A stretch of DNA of 35,865 bases, taken from contig NZ_JAPZSU010000014.1 of assembly GCF_027531905.1 (NCBI RefSeq), positions 88,881 to 124,745 on the forward strand. The letters are read 5' to 3'. The stretch's first letter is position 1; each line of letters begins with the position of its first letter. Source of the DNA: Flavobacterium sp. (GTDB lineage: Bacteria > Bacteroidota > Bacteroidia > Flavobacteriales > Flavobacteriaceae). The notes under the pieces were generated by a model. It ran no database searches. It was given only the letters and a program-made list of their open reading frames with translations, and was not told the DNA's origin. The translations under genes and the position numbers were made by a program. Shown piece by piece: positions 1-8,565 of the stretch.

Positions 1-618
1 GATTTATTGTTATCTAAAAAATTATTCATGTCTAGGTCCGACAAATTTGAAGACCAATACGAAGGCACCTTTAGCGAACCCACTTTTGAGGAAATCAGAA
101 AATTATCTATTGATAACCCTGACTTTTTAAATTACTACAAAACGCATCGTGAAAAAGTAGCAATCAGCAGTTGGCATATCAATGAATACGAATCTTTTGC
201 TATGTGGCAAATTTTTACCCAAAACAGCGAAGGATTAGCCATACAATCCACCATAGGAAGACTACAAAAAGCATTGCTACCTGAAGAGCATTTCCAACAA
301 TACATTGGGGAAGTAAATTATATTGATTACAAAAAAGAATACATTCCTTTTGATGACTTATTTTTTCCTTTTTTATACAAAAGAAAAAGTTTTCAATACG
401 AACGAGAAGTTCGCATTATTAGTGATGTGACCAAAAACAACTTAAAGTTGAATGATGGTTTAAAAATTAATGTCGACGTGAATCAATTAATAGAAAAAAT
501 ATACATTCACCCAAAGTCTGAGAATTGGTATAAAAATCTTGTGATTCAACTAGTAGCAAAATTAGGATTTGATATCGCTATAGAAAAATCAGACTTGGAA
601 AGTGACATCTTGATTTAA
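1..618 (+). CDS. DUF2971 family protein, 5' end outside the window
   Basis: The reading frame is already open at the left edge, so the true start lies upstream; the first in-frame start-like codon (TTG at base 7) is probably internal. The visible ~205 residues begin with a segment resembling the DUF2971 pattern in which residues around F-x-D-x-Y/F-E-G follow a short basic stretch (SRSDKFEDQYEG). Then comes the family's second hallmark, a serine-tryptophan strand followed by a 'MW..F...S.GLAIQ' block (about residues 58-85). The C-terminal third has 'YEREVRII', typical of these proteins. DUF2971 proteins are soluble, of unknown biochemistry, and are often found in accessory or defence-associated loci. 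No signal peptide can be judged. The gene converges on the minus-strand lipoprotein gene, with one base between the stop codons. Family call fairly confident; function unknown. Confidence 0.75.
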   Translation, partial: DLLLSKKLFMSRSDKFEDQYEGTFSEPTFEEIRKLSIDNPDFLNYYKTHREKVAISSWHINEYESFAMWQIFTQNSEGLAIQSTIGRLQKALLPEEHFQQYIGEVNYIDYKKEYIPFDDLFFPFLYKRKSFQYEREVRIISDVTKNNLKLNDGLKINVDVNQLIEKIYIHPKSENWYKNLVIQLVAKLGFDIAIEKSDLESDILI

Positions 619-619
619 A

Positions 620-1342
620 CTATATTGGGGAATATCGAATCGCTTTCCACTCGTTTTTATTCAAATCGATATAGTTATAATGCACCACATCTTTTTGGTC
701 AAACTGTCCGTTTTTATTGGTATCTTCAATGGTTCTAAAATACAATCGATTAGAAGATTCGATTAAACTCCAATCGATCAACTCTTCTAAATCCGCTGAA
801 ACTTTTGTTAATTTTTCACCACTAATAGCACTCAAATATAAGGTATTGATATCATTAGTATCCAACTTACCATCTTTATTGGTATCTGCATCAACCATTG
901 TATAGACCATAATTTGCTTTTTGATACGATCTGAAACAGCTTTCAAGTAGGTCGCTGTTTCAATTAAAATAGGCATGGTAGTCAAAGGGCGAATCGAATC
1001 AGAACTTGTTTTTTGAAATTTTAAGTTTTGCAAAAAACCCGTAATTTCATATTGAGCTACATTGCTTATAGTAAAGCTAACATCATTTACCGCAGAAGAA
1101 CCGTAACGTGATTTCGCCCCTCTTTCGTAAATGCGTAAATCACCTACGGGATGTATCAAATAATCGGTACCTTCCATTTGAACTGGCAAATCGGCAATTT
1201 CAACTTTTGAGGAATCTAGTTTTGCTACCACTGTACTTTTAGACGAATTGTCATATATCACTTTGGGTTTTTCTACTTCTTTTTGACAACTCGCCATCAA
1301 AAGAACGACAATCAAACCATTGATTATTGATTTATACTCCAT
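620..1342 (-). CDS. Lipoprotein with two EF-hand-like calcium loops
   Basis: A hydrophobic signal segment ends in a lipobox (LLMASC), so this is probably an acylated outer- or inner-membrane lipoprotein. Two EF-hand/dockerin-like loops are visible in the second half: D-x-D-x-N-x-D-G-x-x-D (DADTNKDGKLDTNDI) and D-x-N-x-N-G-x-x-D (EDTNKNGQFDQKDV). Both have oxygen ligands in the right spacing for Ca2+. The rest is predicted mostly beta and matches no enzyme I recognise. Two starts are possible, at 1351 and 1342. I choose 1342 (MEYKS) because a TAnnTTTG-type -7 element on the minus strand (1362-1369) would put the transcript start only a few bases before 1351; I found no convincing -33 element. 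It follows the TonB-dependent receptor gene by about 90 bases on the same strand and may be cotranscribed. Confidence 0.75.
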   Translation of the reverse strand: MEYKSIINGLIVVLLMASCQKEVEKPKVIYDNSSKSTVVAKLDSSKVEIADLPVQMEGTDYLIHPVGDLRIYERGAKSRYGSSAVNDVSFTISNVAQYEITGFLQNLKFQKTSSDSIRPLTTMPILIETATYLKAVSDRIKKQIMVYTMVDADTNKDGKLDTNDINTLYLSAISGEKLTKVSADLEELIDWSLIESSNRLYFRTIEDTNKNGQFDQKDVVHYNYIDLNKNEWKAIRYSPI

Positions 1343-1435
1343 GCTGAACATTATTTATTTTCAAAAGTAAACAATTCTAACAAAACCTTACACTTAATGT
1401 TTTGAAATTGGCAGTAAAAATGAAAGTAGGAGTAA

Positions 1436-3901
1436 TTAAAAACGTGCATTTAACTTGATGTTAAAAACTCTAGTCGTCATATAATTAGGAATCCCATATT
1501 GAACTTTAGTATAAACATCGCGAACCCAAGTGTTGGTAATAGCATTTTGATTGTTGAAAATATTAAACACTTCAACACCAATAGCCAGTTCTTGAAAACT
1601 ATCAGCCCATTTCCCATAGTGTCTAGAAGCGCTTCGATCGACTAAAAGTTTCGAAAACCCAACATCGGCACGACGGTAATCTCTAAGTCTGTTTTGATAC
1701 AAATAAGGATCAGCATAAGATGGAGAACCGCCTGGCAAACCTGTATTATAAACCAAATTAAGATACAATTTTACACTTGGAATATTAGGCATATAATCTT
1801 GAAACAGCATCGCAAACTTTAATCTTTGGTCGGTGGGGCGAGCAATGAATCCTTTTCCATTACTACTTTCCTCAGTTTTCATATACCCGAAACTTATCCA
1901 AGATTCTGTACCAGGCACAAACTCTCCATTCCACCTCACATCAATTCCTTGCGCATATGCTTTTGCATCATTATTAGCTTGATAACGAATCCTAACGTTG
2001 TTGATGGTATAAGTATTGACATCCGATAATGATTTATAATAAAGTTCAGTAACCAATTTAAATGGACGATTCCATAAATTAAAACTATAATCATTGCCAA
2101 GAACCACGTGTACCGATTGTTGCGCCTTAACATTTGGCTGAACCACCCCATCCCTATCCCGAAGTTCTCTATAAGAAGGTGGTTGATGGTACATTCCTCC
2201 TGACAATCGAAACAAAAGATTCGCTTTAGCATTGGGCTTAATGGTAAACTGAGCCCTTGGACTAACCGTAAATTGCTGATCTCCTATAATATAGCCCCCT
2301 AAAACTTGCCAACTGTGCATTCTAACCCCCAAATTATACCAAACTAAACTGGTACCTAAATTGGCTTTACGACTCCATTGCAAATAGCCCGAAAAACGAT
2401 TGATCGTATTAAAATTAATGGCTCTCACATTTTGGTATGGAGCCAAAGGACCATTATAAATGGTATAGGGTTCGTCTTTTTTGGGTAGAAAACGCGGTGG
2501 ATTTAACGAAAACCCAGCAGAATCAATTACTTCCCATTCATTAATTCTATCTCGAATAGATTCACGAGTGTATTTTACTCCCCATTCAATCAGATTATTT
2601 TTCCAATCATGAATCCCTTTAAACTCGGCATTGGCGATTAAGGCATCCAAATCATTACGGGCATGATTCAATTGCGAACCTATTCCTCTAGAAAAAGTTA
2701 CATCGCCCAAGGTTTCAGAGCCAATATTGGTATCTATTTCAGCCAAGCGATAGGCAGCAAAAATATCAAAGTGCTCCTTTTCCAAAGTATGAAAAACAGC
2801 GCCAATAAATTTATAGGTTGACACATCGGAAGCCTTAAATGTAGTTTTTATCGCTCCAAAAAAAGTTTGATACTGATCGCGTTCTTGCCCTTCATAAAAA
2901 ACCAATAAGGCTTGCGGATTATCTATCGTACCAAAATTTGTTTGACGAGTAAGTGGTTTATAATTGTACTTGTTTTGAGAAATGTTTCCCAAAAAACTCC
3001 ATTGCCATTTTGAAGAAGCATTAAAATTAATAGCAGTTTGAACGTCAACAAAAGAAGGCGTGTAATTGGTTTGTGTTTCTTGACTATCCACCAATAAACT
3101 ATTATTTCTGTAACGAACCCCTGTAATTGCTGTCCAGCGCTTATCTTTTGAAATTAAATCCAAAGAGGCACTTCCCCCTAAAAAACTAGCTTCTACCGTT
3201 GCCCCAAATTGTGTCGGTTTTCTATACGTTATATCTAAAACAGAAGATAATTTATCTCCAAATTTAGCCTGAAATCCACCTGCTGAGAAATCAATATTCT
3301 GAATCAAATCGGTATTTGTAAAACTCAAGCCTTCTTGTTGTCCTGACCGAATCAAAAAAGAACGATAGACTTCTACTTCGTTGACATAAACTAAATTTTC
3401 ATCGTAATTACCTCCGCGAACCGCGTATTGAGAACTTAATTCGTTATTAGAATTTACACCAGCCAAAGATTTTAAAACATTTTCTATTCCGGGATTGGCT
3501 CCAGGAATATTCTTAAGAGTAACTGGATCTATAGTCAAAATCCCTTGAATCCTTTTTTTGTTGTTGGCATTTACAAACACCTCCCCCATTTGTTCTTCTT
3601 TCTGGTTCAATACCAAATTAAAATCAACCACTTCGTTGGGTGCTACCGTTAAAACTAATGTCGCTTTTTTAAATGAAATATGACTAAAAACGACCGTTAC
3701 TTTTTCATTTGAAGGGATCAATAAGGAGTAAAACCCTTTGGTGTTGGTTTGTGAAGTTAGTCCTTGAATTGCAACATTCACATCATTAATTGGTTGCTTT
3801 TTATCGTCTAAAATAAATCCTTGCAATTTTCCTTTTTGAGAAAACACAGGAAACCCAATAAAAATAAGGGTAAAAAAAATACAGATTTGAACTATTTTCA
3901 A
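1436..3901 (-). CDS. TonB-dependent outer-membrane receptor with carboxypeptidase-regulatory N-domain
   Basis: The 821-residue product starts with a signal peptide (cleavage near residue 21, ...PVFSQ). A carboxypeptidase-D regulatory-like beta-sandwich covers about residues 24-105 (GKLQGFILDDKKQPINDVNV, then the G-FYSL and V-F-H-I-S-F strands). A plug domain at about 115-230 includes 'SLAGVNSNNELSSQYAVRGGNYDENLVYVNEVEV', the usual plug motif (cited here only by its RGG-N-D-N core, near residue 165). A long beta-barrel ends in an aromatic-terminated strand (...KLNARF). Family members import large substrates across the outer membrane using TonB energy. No SusD partner is next to it, so a glycan-utilisation (SusC) role is not supported. 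It starts 8 bases after the stop of the M23 peptidase gene, so the two are very likely one operon. The substrate is unknown. Confidence 0.9.
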   Translation of the reverse strand: MKIVQICIFFTLIFIGFPVFSQKGKLQGFILDDKKQPINDVNVAIQGLTSQTNTKGFYSLLIPSNEKVTVVFSHISFKKATLVLTVAPNEVVDFNLVLNQKEEQMGEVFVNANNKKRIQGILTIDPVTLKNIPGANPGIENVLKSLAGVNSNNELSSQYAVRGGNYDENLVYVNEVEVYRSFLIRSGQQEGLSFTNTDLIQNIDFSAGGFQAKFGDKLSSVLDITYRKPTQFGATVEASFLGGSASLDLISKDKRWTAITGVRYRNNSLLVDSQETQTNYTPSFVDVQTAINFNASSKWQWSFLGNISQNKYNYKPLTRQTNFGTIDNPQALLVFYEGQERDQYQTFFGAIKTTFKASDVSTYKFIGAVFHTLEKEHFDIFAAYRLAEIDTNIGSETLGDVTFSRGIGSQLNHARNDLDALIANAEFKGIHDWKNNLIEWGVKYTRESIRDRINEWEVIDSAGFSLNPPRFLPKKDEPYTIYNGPLAPYQNVRAINFNTINRFSGYLQWSRKANLGTSLVWYNLGVRMHSWQVLGGYIIGDQQFTVSPRAQFTIKPNAKANLLFRLSGGMYHQPPSYRELRDRDGVVQPNVKAQQSVHVVLGNDYSFNLWNRPFKLVTELYYKSLSDVNTYTINNVRIRYQANNDAKAYAQGIDVRWNGEFVPGTESWISFGYMKTEESSNGKGFIARPTDQRLKFAMLFQDYMPNIPSVKLYLNLVYNTGLPGGSPSYADPYLYQNRLRDYRRADVGFSKLLVDRSASRHYGKWADSFQELAIGVEVFNIFNNQNAITNTWVRDVYTKVQYGIPNYMTTRVFNIKLNARF

Positions 3902-3909
3902 GCGAATAA

Positions 3910-5610
3910 CTATTTACTTATTTGACTTCTAAAAAAACGTGTTTCAAAGGTAGTAGAATTACCCATTTGGTCCACCACAATTGCTTTAAGAATATTAGCT
4001 CCTTCGGCAACGATTCCATCACTAAAATCGTGAGTGAGTTGTCTAGTTTTATTATCGTATTCCATCAAAATCCATTGATCGTTCAAATAAGCATTGTACG
4101 ATTTAATTCCAGATAAAGCATCATAAATAGAGAGTTTTAACTCATTTTGAGCAGTAATCCATTTCCCTTCTATAGGTTTGCTAATGCTAATTATAGGATT
4201 TACATTATCCAAAACAAGGCCATATTTTCCCAAAGTTTTTACCTTAGTAGTAAAGGTATTCTCTTTTATAGAGGTTGGATTATACGAAATTCGCCCGCCT
4301 TCAATCCTACCTAAAAACATTTTTTCTTTTTCTAATGCTGTATGAGTAGAATCCTGAACTTGAATCGTAAAATTAGAATGTACTGGAACGGTATCGTCAT
4401 GCAAAGTCAATATTTTATTCGCTGCCGAAAAATTTAAATCAAAATCATTATAAAAAGTATTGGCAGGAAAAATCACAGTCCAATTATCTTTTTCAAATAT
4501 GTATTCTTTTTTTGCTTTAATAAAATAATTTGAAGGAGTCGCTTCTTTTGGAATTACAACAGCCTTTACGTCATAAGCAACTGGGATAGTGATTACTGTT
4601 TTATTAGTAAAAAAATCAGCAACTTCAATACGATAAGTCCCCGACAAATTAGGCAAAACCGATATTTTTCCATTATTCTGATCTGTTTTTATAATACTTA
4701 AGTCAAAAGGATCTATTCGGAATAACCGCTGAATACGCTGTTGCGTTTTTTTATATCTTGCATAATCTATCAAAACATTGACATAGCGCATTTCATCAAA
4801 CGAATACGTCCCAAATTGATACCCATAAATAGGGCTACCGTTGTAAAAAGCTTGTACGTCAAAAACACCATTTTTATTAAAAGAAACATCGTCCATATCG
4901 GTAGCAATAATTCCAAAACCAATTTTCCCATTGGCCAAAACAGGATCTGCAAGATAAGTCCCATCTTTTTGCAAGGTCAAATTAATTGGTACTGGACGTA
5001 AAGATTGATTCACGCTAGTTTGGCTATCCAAAGGAAAAGCATAAACCGTGGTGACTTGTGGTTTTTTCGTATCCTTTAAAAAAGAATCAAATCCAAAAAA
5101 CAAAGGATTGATAATAAATTCGGTTTTAGAATCTCGTATTTCGAAATGAAGGTGTGGCCCTTCTGAAGCACCTGTATTTCCAGAAAGAGCAATTAGCTGT
5201 CCTTTAGTTACAACTAACTCATTTGATTTAAAGAAAAGTTCTACTTCAAATGATTTTTCTTCGTATTGCCTTCTTTTTATTACTTCTTGAATTGGCCCAA
5301 CTGCTTTTTGCAAATGCGCATATACGGTGGTATATCCATTAGGGTGAGTGATATAAATCGTCTTTCCATTTCCAAACGTTGAGATTTTAATTCTAGAAAC
5401 ATAACCGTCAGCAGCAGCATAAACAGGCAAACCTTCACGCTGTTGGGTTTTATAATCAAACCCCGCATGAAAATGGTTCGGGCGTAATTCACCAAAATTT
5501 CCCGATAATTGCATCGGTATATCTAATGGTGATCTAAAATAATCTTTAGGATATTTCTCTTGAGCCACTAAAACATGGCAAAAAAACAATAAAAAACAGA
5601 ATCTCTTCAT
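3910..5610 (-). CDS. M23 family metallopeptidase (LytM domain), secreted
   Basis: Predicted periplasmic or envelope Zn peptidase of the LytM/peptidoglycan endopeptidase family. The start at 5610 (MKRFCFLLFF) is chosen because it opens directly into a signal peptide (…CHVLVAQ); a longer in-frame ORF to 5652 would put 14 polar residues before it. In the 566-residue product the LytM signature lies near the N-terminus: H48-x-x-x-D52 (HAGFD), YAH at 97-99, and the closing H-x-H (GPHLHFE, 152-157). These are the zinc and catalytic residues. An insertion of about 25 residues sits between the two halves of the domain. The remaining ~400 residues are beta-rich and end in a segment with Ig-like character, probably for envelope attachment or target recognition. 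It is the first gene of an apparent operon with the TonB-dependent receptor (8-base gap). Confidence 0.9.
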   Translation of the reverse strand: MKRFCFLLFFCHVLVAQEKYPKDYFRSPLDIPMQLSGNFGELRPNHFHAGFDYKTQQREGLPVYAAADGYVSRIKISTFGNGKTIYITHPNGYTTVYAHLQKAVGPIQEVIKRRQYEEKSFEVELFFKSNELVVTKGQLIALSGNTGASEGPHLHFEIRDSKTEFIINPLFFGFDSFLKDTKKPQVTTVYAFPLDSQTSVNQSLRPVPINLTLQKDGTYLADPVLANGKIGFGIIATDMDDVSFNKNGVFDVQAFYNGSPIYGYQFGTYSFDEMRYVNVLIDYARYKKTQQRIQRLFRIDPFDLSIIKTDQNNGKISVLPNLSGTYRIEVADFFTNKTVITIPVAYDVKAVVIPKEATPSNYFIKAKKEYIFEKDNWTVIFPANTFYNDFDLNFSAANKILTLHDDTVPVHSNFTIQVQDSTHTALEKEKMFLGRIEGGRISYNPTSIKENTFTTKVKTLGKYGLVLDNVNPIISISKPIEGKWITAQNELKLSIYDALSGIKSYNAYLNDQWILMEYDNKTRQLTHDFSDGIVAEGANILKAIVVDQMGNSTTFETRFFRSQISK

Positions 5611-5727
5611 TTTAATATTTTTGCTAAGATAACCAAAAGAGGCAAAACTCAAAACAAAACAAATTGTTTTGATTATAATTGATTATCAAGTATTTAATTA
5701 TTTTAGCACAAAAAAACACCTAAAATA

Positions 5728-5757
5728 TTGCAATAATAAAAAGGAATACTAACTTTG
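5728..5757 (+). promoter_or_regulatory. Bacteroidota-type promoter for the zapA block
   Basis: TTG at 5728-5730, a 20 +/- 1 base spacer, and TAACTTTG at 5750-5757, an exact TAnnTTTG -7 element. It lies about 28 bases before the first ATG of the small coiled-coil gene (5786). Spacing and both elements match the known Flavobacterium sigma-A consensus; activity is inferred. Confidence 0.7.
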
Positions 5758-5785
5758 TAAGATTAAGAAATGAATTGGTTATAAA

Positions 5786-6076
5786 ATGAGTGTAATTGCA
5801 GAAATAATTGATACTCTTGAAAATAAGATTGTAAAACTTTTTTCTAAAATAAAAATTCTAGAAAAAAACAATCTAGAGTTGAGAGGAAAATTAACAGAAG
5901 CAACACGAATCATATCCCAGCAGTCAGAAGAGATTGAAGTGCTAAAAAAGCACTATGAAACACTCAAAATTGCCAATTCATTACTAGGCAGTGACGATAA
6001 TAAAAGAGATACAAAGCTTAAAATAAATTCATTAATTCGTGAAATTGATTACTGTATAGCTCAGTTATCAGATTAA
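5786..6076 (+). CDS. Small coiled-coil protein upstream of zapA
   Basis: A 96-residue cytosolic protein with no signal peptide or membrane segment. Residues about 8-65 form an uninterrupted heptad-like coiled coil rich in L, I, K and E (e.g. 'IKILEKNNLELRGKLTEATR'), followed by a charged linker and a short C-terminal helix ending in IAQLSD. It ends three bases before the zapA start codon, so it is almost certainly translated from the same message and linked functionally to ZapA. Size, coiled-coil content and position suggest an analogue of a ZapB-like division protein, but I cannot show homology to ZapB. Conserved hypothetical is the safe label. The gene is real: a promoter is directly upstream and the gene spacing is tight. 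Confidence 0.8.
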   Translation: MSVIAEIIDTLENKIVKLFSKIKILEKNNLELRGKLTEATRIISQQSEEIEVLKKHYETLKIANSLLGSDDNKRDTKLKINSLIREIDYCIAQLSD

Positions 6077-6079
6077 AAC

Positions 6080-6370
6080 ATGGAAGAAAAGCTTAAAATA
6101 AAAATATCAATTGCAGATAGAGTTTACCCTCTAACGGTAGACGCCTCTCAAGAAGAAGGGTTGCGAAGCGCTTCGAAAAAAATAGATATGATGATTAAGC
6201 AATTTGAAGAAAATTATGCCGTAAGAGACAAACAAGATGTTTTAGCCATGTGTGCTTTACAGTTTGCCTCTCAAGTTGAACAAAAACAAATTGACAATGC
6301 AATGAATGGTAGTGAAACCATTGATAGATTGCAAAAAATCAATGCAGTTTTAGATCAATATCTCGATTAA
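6080..6370 (+). CDS. zapA: Cell division protein ZapA
   Basis: A 96-residue ZapA-family protein. The N-terminal half gives the compact alpha/beta head (LKIKISIADRVYPLTVDASQ, then the EE-LR-A-KKID segment that is the family signature). The C-terminal half is the helix that forms the tetrameric coiled coil (…ALQFASQVEQKQ…). ZapA binds FtsZ and bundles protofilaments at the division ring in the cytosol. Length is normal for the family. It is the second gene after the coiled-coil protein (3-base gap) and is followed by a structured RNA rather than directly by rny. The order zapA - 6S-like RNA - next gene also occurs in proteobacteria, where ssrS follows zapA. Confidence 0.92.
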   Translation: MEEKLKIKISIADRVYPLTVDASQEEGLRSASKKIDMMIKQFEENYAVRDKQDVLAMCALQFASQVEQKQIDNAMNGSETIDRLQKINAVLDQYLD

Positions 6371-6390
6371 AACGTTCTTACAAAAGATTA

Positions 6391-6556
6391 AGATACTGCC
6401 TACATTAGTTCTTATTTGATAAACTCAACACTAACAATTTAGAATGAGCGAATCATCGTTACTATAGCAAGCCAATTCAGTTTGGAAGCTTGAACAACGA
6501 GTTAGCTCAAAACTTGTCTTTTCGAGTTTATACAATCCCACTAATGTAGGTTTTTT
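6391..6556 (+). ncRNA. ssrS: 6S-like RNA (candidate ssrS, flavobacterial type)
   Basis: The 207 bases between zapA and rny fold into one long rod. A perfect 10-bp closing stem pairs CCTACATTAG (6399-6408) with CTAATGTAGG (6541-6550). Further in, ATAAACTC (6419-6426) pairs with GAGTTTAT (6524-6531), and CTAAC (6431-6435) with GTTAG (6501-6505). The closing stem is followed at once by seven T residues (6551-6557), giving an intrinsic 3' end. Length (~165 nt), an elongated hairpin with an open centre, and location just after zapA are the classical properties of 6S RNA, which mimics an open promoter and sequesters sigma-70-type RNA polymerase. No clear TAnnTTTG promoter lies just upstream, so it may be processed from the zapA message. 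A 6S family is known in Flavobacteria, but I could not run a covariance search. Confidence 0.7.
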
Positions 6557-6577
6557 TATACATATAATTTAAACAAA

Positions 6578-8143
6578 ATGGATAGTACATTATTAATAAT
6601 TGTTTCAGGAATTATAGGCATTGCAGCTGGTTTTGGTATAGCTAAAATCATCGAAAAAAGCAATATTTCCAATTTGATAAAAAATGCTAAAAAAGAGGCT
6701 TCTTCCATTTTAAAAGACGCCAATTTAGAAGCTGAAAACATTAAAAAAGACAAAATTCTTCAAGCTAAAGAGAAATTTATTGAATTGAAATCAGAGCATG
6801 AGCAAGTGATTTTGGCTAGAGACAAAAAAGTAGCCGAAGTAGAAAAAAGAGTTCGTGATAAAGAATCTCAAGTTTCAAGCGAATTGTCTAAAGCTAAAAA
6901 AATCAATGACGATTTCGAAGCCAAAAAAGCAGAATTTCAAGCTAAAATTGAAGTTCTAGACAAGAAGCAATTAGAAGTTGACAGATTGCACAAAAGTCAA
7001 TTACAACAGCTAGAAGTAATTTCTGGATTGTCTGCCGAAGAAGCAAAAGAACAATTAGTAGAAGGATTAAAGGCTGAAGCTAAATCAAAAGCAATGTCTC
7101 ATATTCAAGAAACGATTGAAGAGGCTAAACTTACTGCACAACAAGAAGCTAAGAAAATCATCATCAACACCATTCAACGTGTTGGTACTGAAGAAGCTGT
7201 AGAAAATTGCGTTTCAGTATTCAATATCGAGTCTGACGATGTTAAAGGAAGAATCATTGGACGTGAAGGTAGAAACATTAGAGCGCTTGAAGCTGCTACC
7301 GGTGTAGAAATCATAGTTGACGATACTCCAGAAGCTATTATTCTTTCTTGCTTTGACCCTGTTCGAAGAGAAATTGCTCGTTTGTCTTTGCATAAATTGG
7401 TAACCGATGGTCGTATTCACCCAGCAAGAATTGAAGAAGTTGTAGCAAAAACAACAAAACAAATTGATGATGAAATCATTGAAGTTGGTAAACGTACTGT
7501 TATTGATTTAGGAATCCACGGATTACACCCTGAATTGATTAAAGTGGTGGGTAGAATGAAATACCGTTCTTCTTACGGACAAAACTTATTACAACACTCT
7601 CGTGAAGTATCTAAGCTATGTGGTATAATGGCTGCTGAATTAGGACTAAATGTTAAACTTGCCAAAAGAGCTGGTTTACTGCATGATATTGGAAAAGTGC
7701 CTGATGCTGAAAGCGACTTACCACACGCCTTATTAGGAATGCAATGGGCAGAGAAATATGGTGAAAAAGAAGAAGTTTGTAATGCAATTGGAGCGCACCA
7801 CGACGAAATCGAAATGAAATCTTTATTATCTCCAATCATTCAAGTTTGTGATGCGATTTCTGGAGCTAGACCAGGCGCTAGAAGACAAGTATTAGATTCT
7901 TATATCCAACGTTTAAAAGATTTAGAAGAGGTAGCCTATGGCTTTACTGGTGTAAAAAATGCTTATGCTATTCAAGCTGGTAGAGAATTACGAGTAATTG
8001 TAGAAAGTGAAAAAGTTTCTGATGACAATGCAGCATCATTATCTTTTGAAATTTCTCAAAAAATCCAAACCGAAATGACCTATCCTGGACAAGTAAAAGT
8101 TACAGTGATTAGAGAAACAAGAGCAGTTAACATTGCTAAATAA
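6578..8143 (+). CDS. rny: Ribonuclease Y
   Basis: A 521-residue membrane-anchored endoribonuclease that starts decay of many mRNAs. Domains in order: one N-terminal transmembrane helix (about residues 4-24); a long charged coiled coil (about 30-190) rich in K, E and A; a KH RNA-binding domain with the GxxG loop ([10 protein letters not shown]218-x-x-G221); and an HD phosphohydrolase domain with H369-D370 in LLHDIGK, plus a downstream AHHDE motif for metal binding. Full length for the family. It lies about 25 bases after the poly-T run of the 6S-like RNA, and a strong terminator follows. The zapA-rny neighbourhood is common in Flavobacteria. Confidence 0.97.
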   Translation: MDSTLLIIVSGIIGIAAGFGIAKIIEKSNISNLIKNAKKEASSILKDANLEAENIKKDKILQAKEKFIELKSEHEQVILARDKKVAEVEKRVRDKESQVSSELSKAKKINDDFEAKKAEFQAKIEVLDKKQLEVDRLHKSQLQQLEVISGLSAEEAKEQLVEGLKAEAKSKAMSHIQETIEEAKLTAQQEAKKIIINTIQRVGTEEAVENCVSVFNIESDDVKGRIIGREGRNIRALEAATGVEIIVDDTPEAIILSCFDPVRREIARLSLHKLVTDGRIHPARIEEVVAKTTKQIDDEIIEVGKRTVIDLGIHGLHPELIKVVGRMKYRSSYGQNLLQHSREVSKLCGIMAAELGLNVKLAKRAGLLHDIGKVPDAESDLPHALLGMQWAEKYGEKEEVCNAIGAHHDEIEMKSLLSPIIQVCDAISGARPGARRQVLDSYIQRLKDLEEVAYGFTGVKNAYAIQAGRELRVIVESEKVSDDNAASLSFEISQKIQTEMTYPGQVKVTVIRETRAVNIAK

Positions 8144-8161
8144 AAAAACATTTATCTCAAG

Positions 8162-8196
8162 AAAAAAGGCAATTATAAATAAATTGCCTTTTTTTA
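8162..8196 (+). terminator. Intrinsic terminator of rny
   Basis: AAGGCAAT (8166-8173) pairs perfectly with ATTGCCTT (8183-8190) across a 9-base loop. A run of seven T follows, and upstream A residues extend the stem. It lies 20 bases after the rny stop. Confidence 0.9.
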
Positions 8197-8235
8197 TGCT
8201 TGTTTCTTATCCTCCACTAAATTCATAAAAACACT

Positions 8236-8328
8236 TTAAAAAGAATACCTCATCTCGATTCTTGCAAAAATACCCGTTTGTTTTTCAAATAAAGCACGAT
8301 CATCAATTCGGGAAACTGGATGGGAATA
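8236..8328 (-). pseudogene. C-terminal relic of an outer-membrane barrel protein
   Basis: In the otherwise gene-free interval 8198-8565, one minus-strand frame reads 30 codons from just after a stop (TAG, 8329-8331) to TAA at 8236-8238. It ends ...KQTGIFARIEMRYSF: an amphipathic strand with an invariant-looking final aromatic residue, the recognition signal at the C-terminus of beta-barrel proteins. No start codon or signal peptide is attached. It is best read as the last strand(s) of a barrel gene whose body has been deleted. It may be chance, but the fit of the last 12 residues to a barrel terminus is good. Confidence 0.45.
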
Positions 8329-8486
8329 CTAACAATCTTATGATTTCGTTTCTTCTACATAACAATACTTTATCTCGCTAAATATCAGTCATTTTAGGGC
8401 AATTTAACCATTCCTACTTCAGATTAGTCTTAAGAGCTTCATTTTCATAAATATAAAACAAACAATCCTTTTGGATTTAATAAACG

Positions 8487-8523
8487 AATACCCCTTAATG
8501 ATCAATAATTAAGGGGTATTTTT
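8487..8523. terminator. Strong hairpin between rny and the porin gene
   Basis: A perfect 13-bp inverted repeat: AATACCCCTTAAT (8487-8499) and ATTAAGGGGTATT (8508-8520), with an 8-base loop, followed on the plus strand by TTTTT. It probably stops plus-strand read-through and, lying 45 bases after the stop of the minus-strand porin gene, may also end the long minus-strand array. The T-tract is weak on that strand. Apart from this and the barrel relic, I see nothing in 8198-8565. Confidence 0.7.
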
Positions 8524-8565
8524 CAAAAAAATAATATAAATAATAAAGGGCAAAAAAACTATAAT

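Noticed and set aside
1436..3901. SusC-type glycan receptor
   Set aside because: No SusD-like lipoprotein or glycoside hydrolase is adjacent; the neighbour is an M23 peptidase.
5640..5690. CAAAACAA/TTGTTTTG near-palindrome as an operator
   Set aside because: Low-complexity A/T-rich sequence; a chance palindrome of this quality is expected and no second copy was seen.
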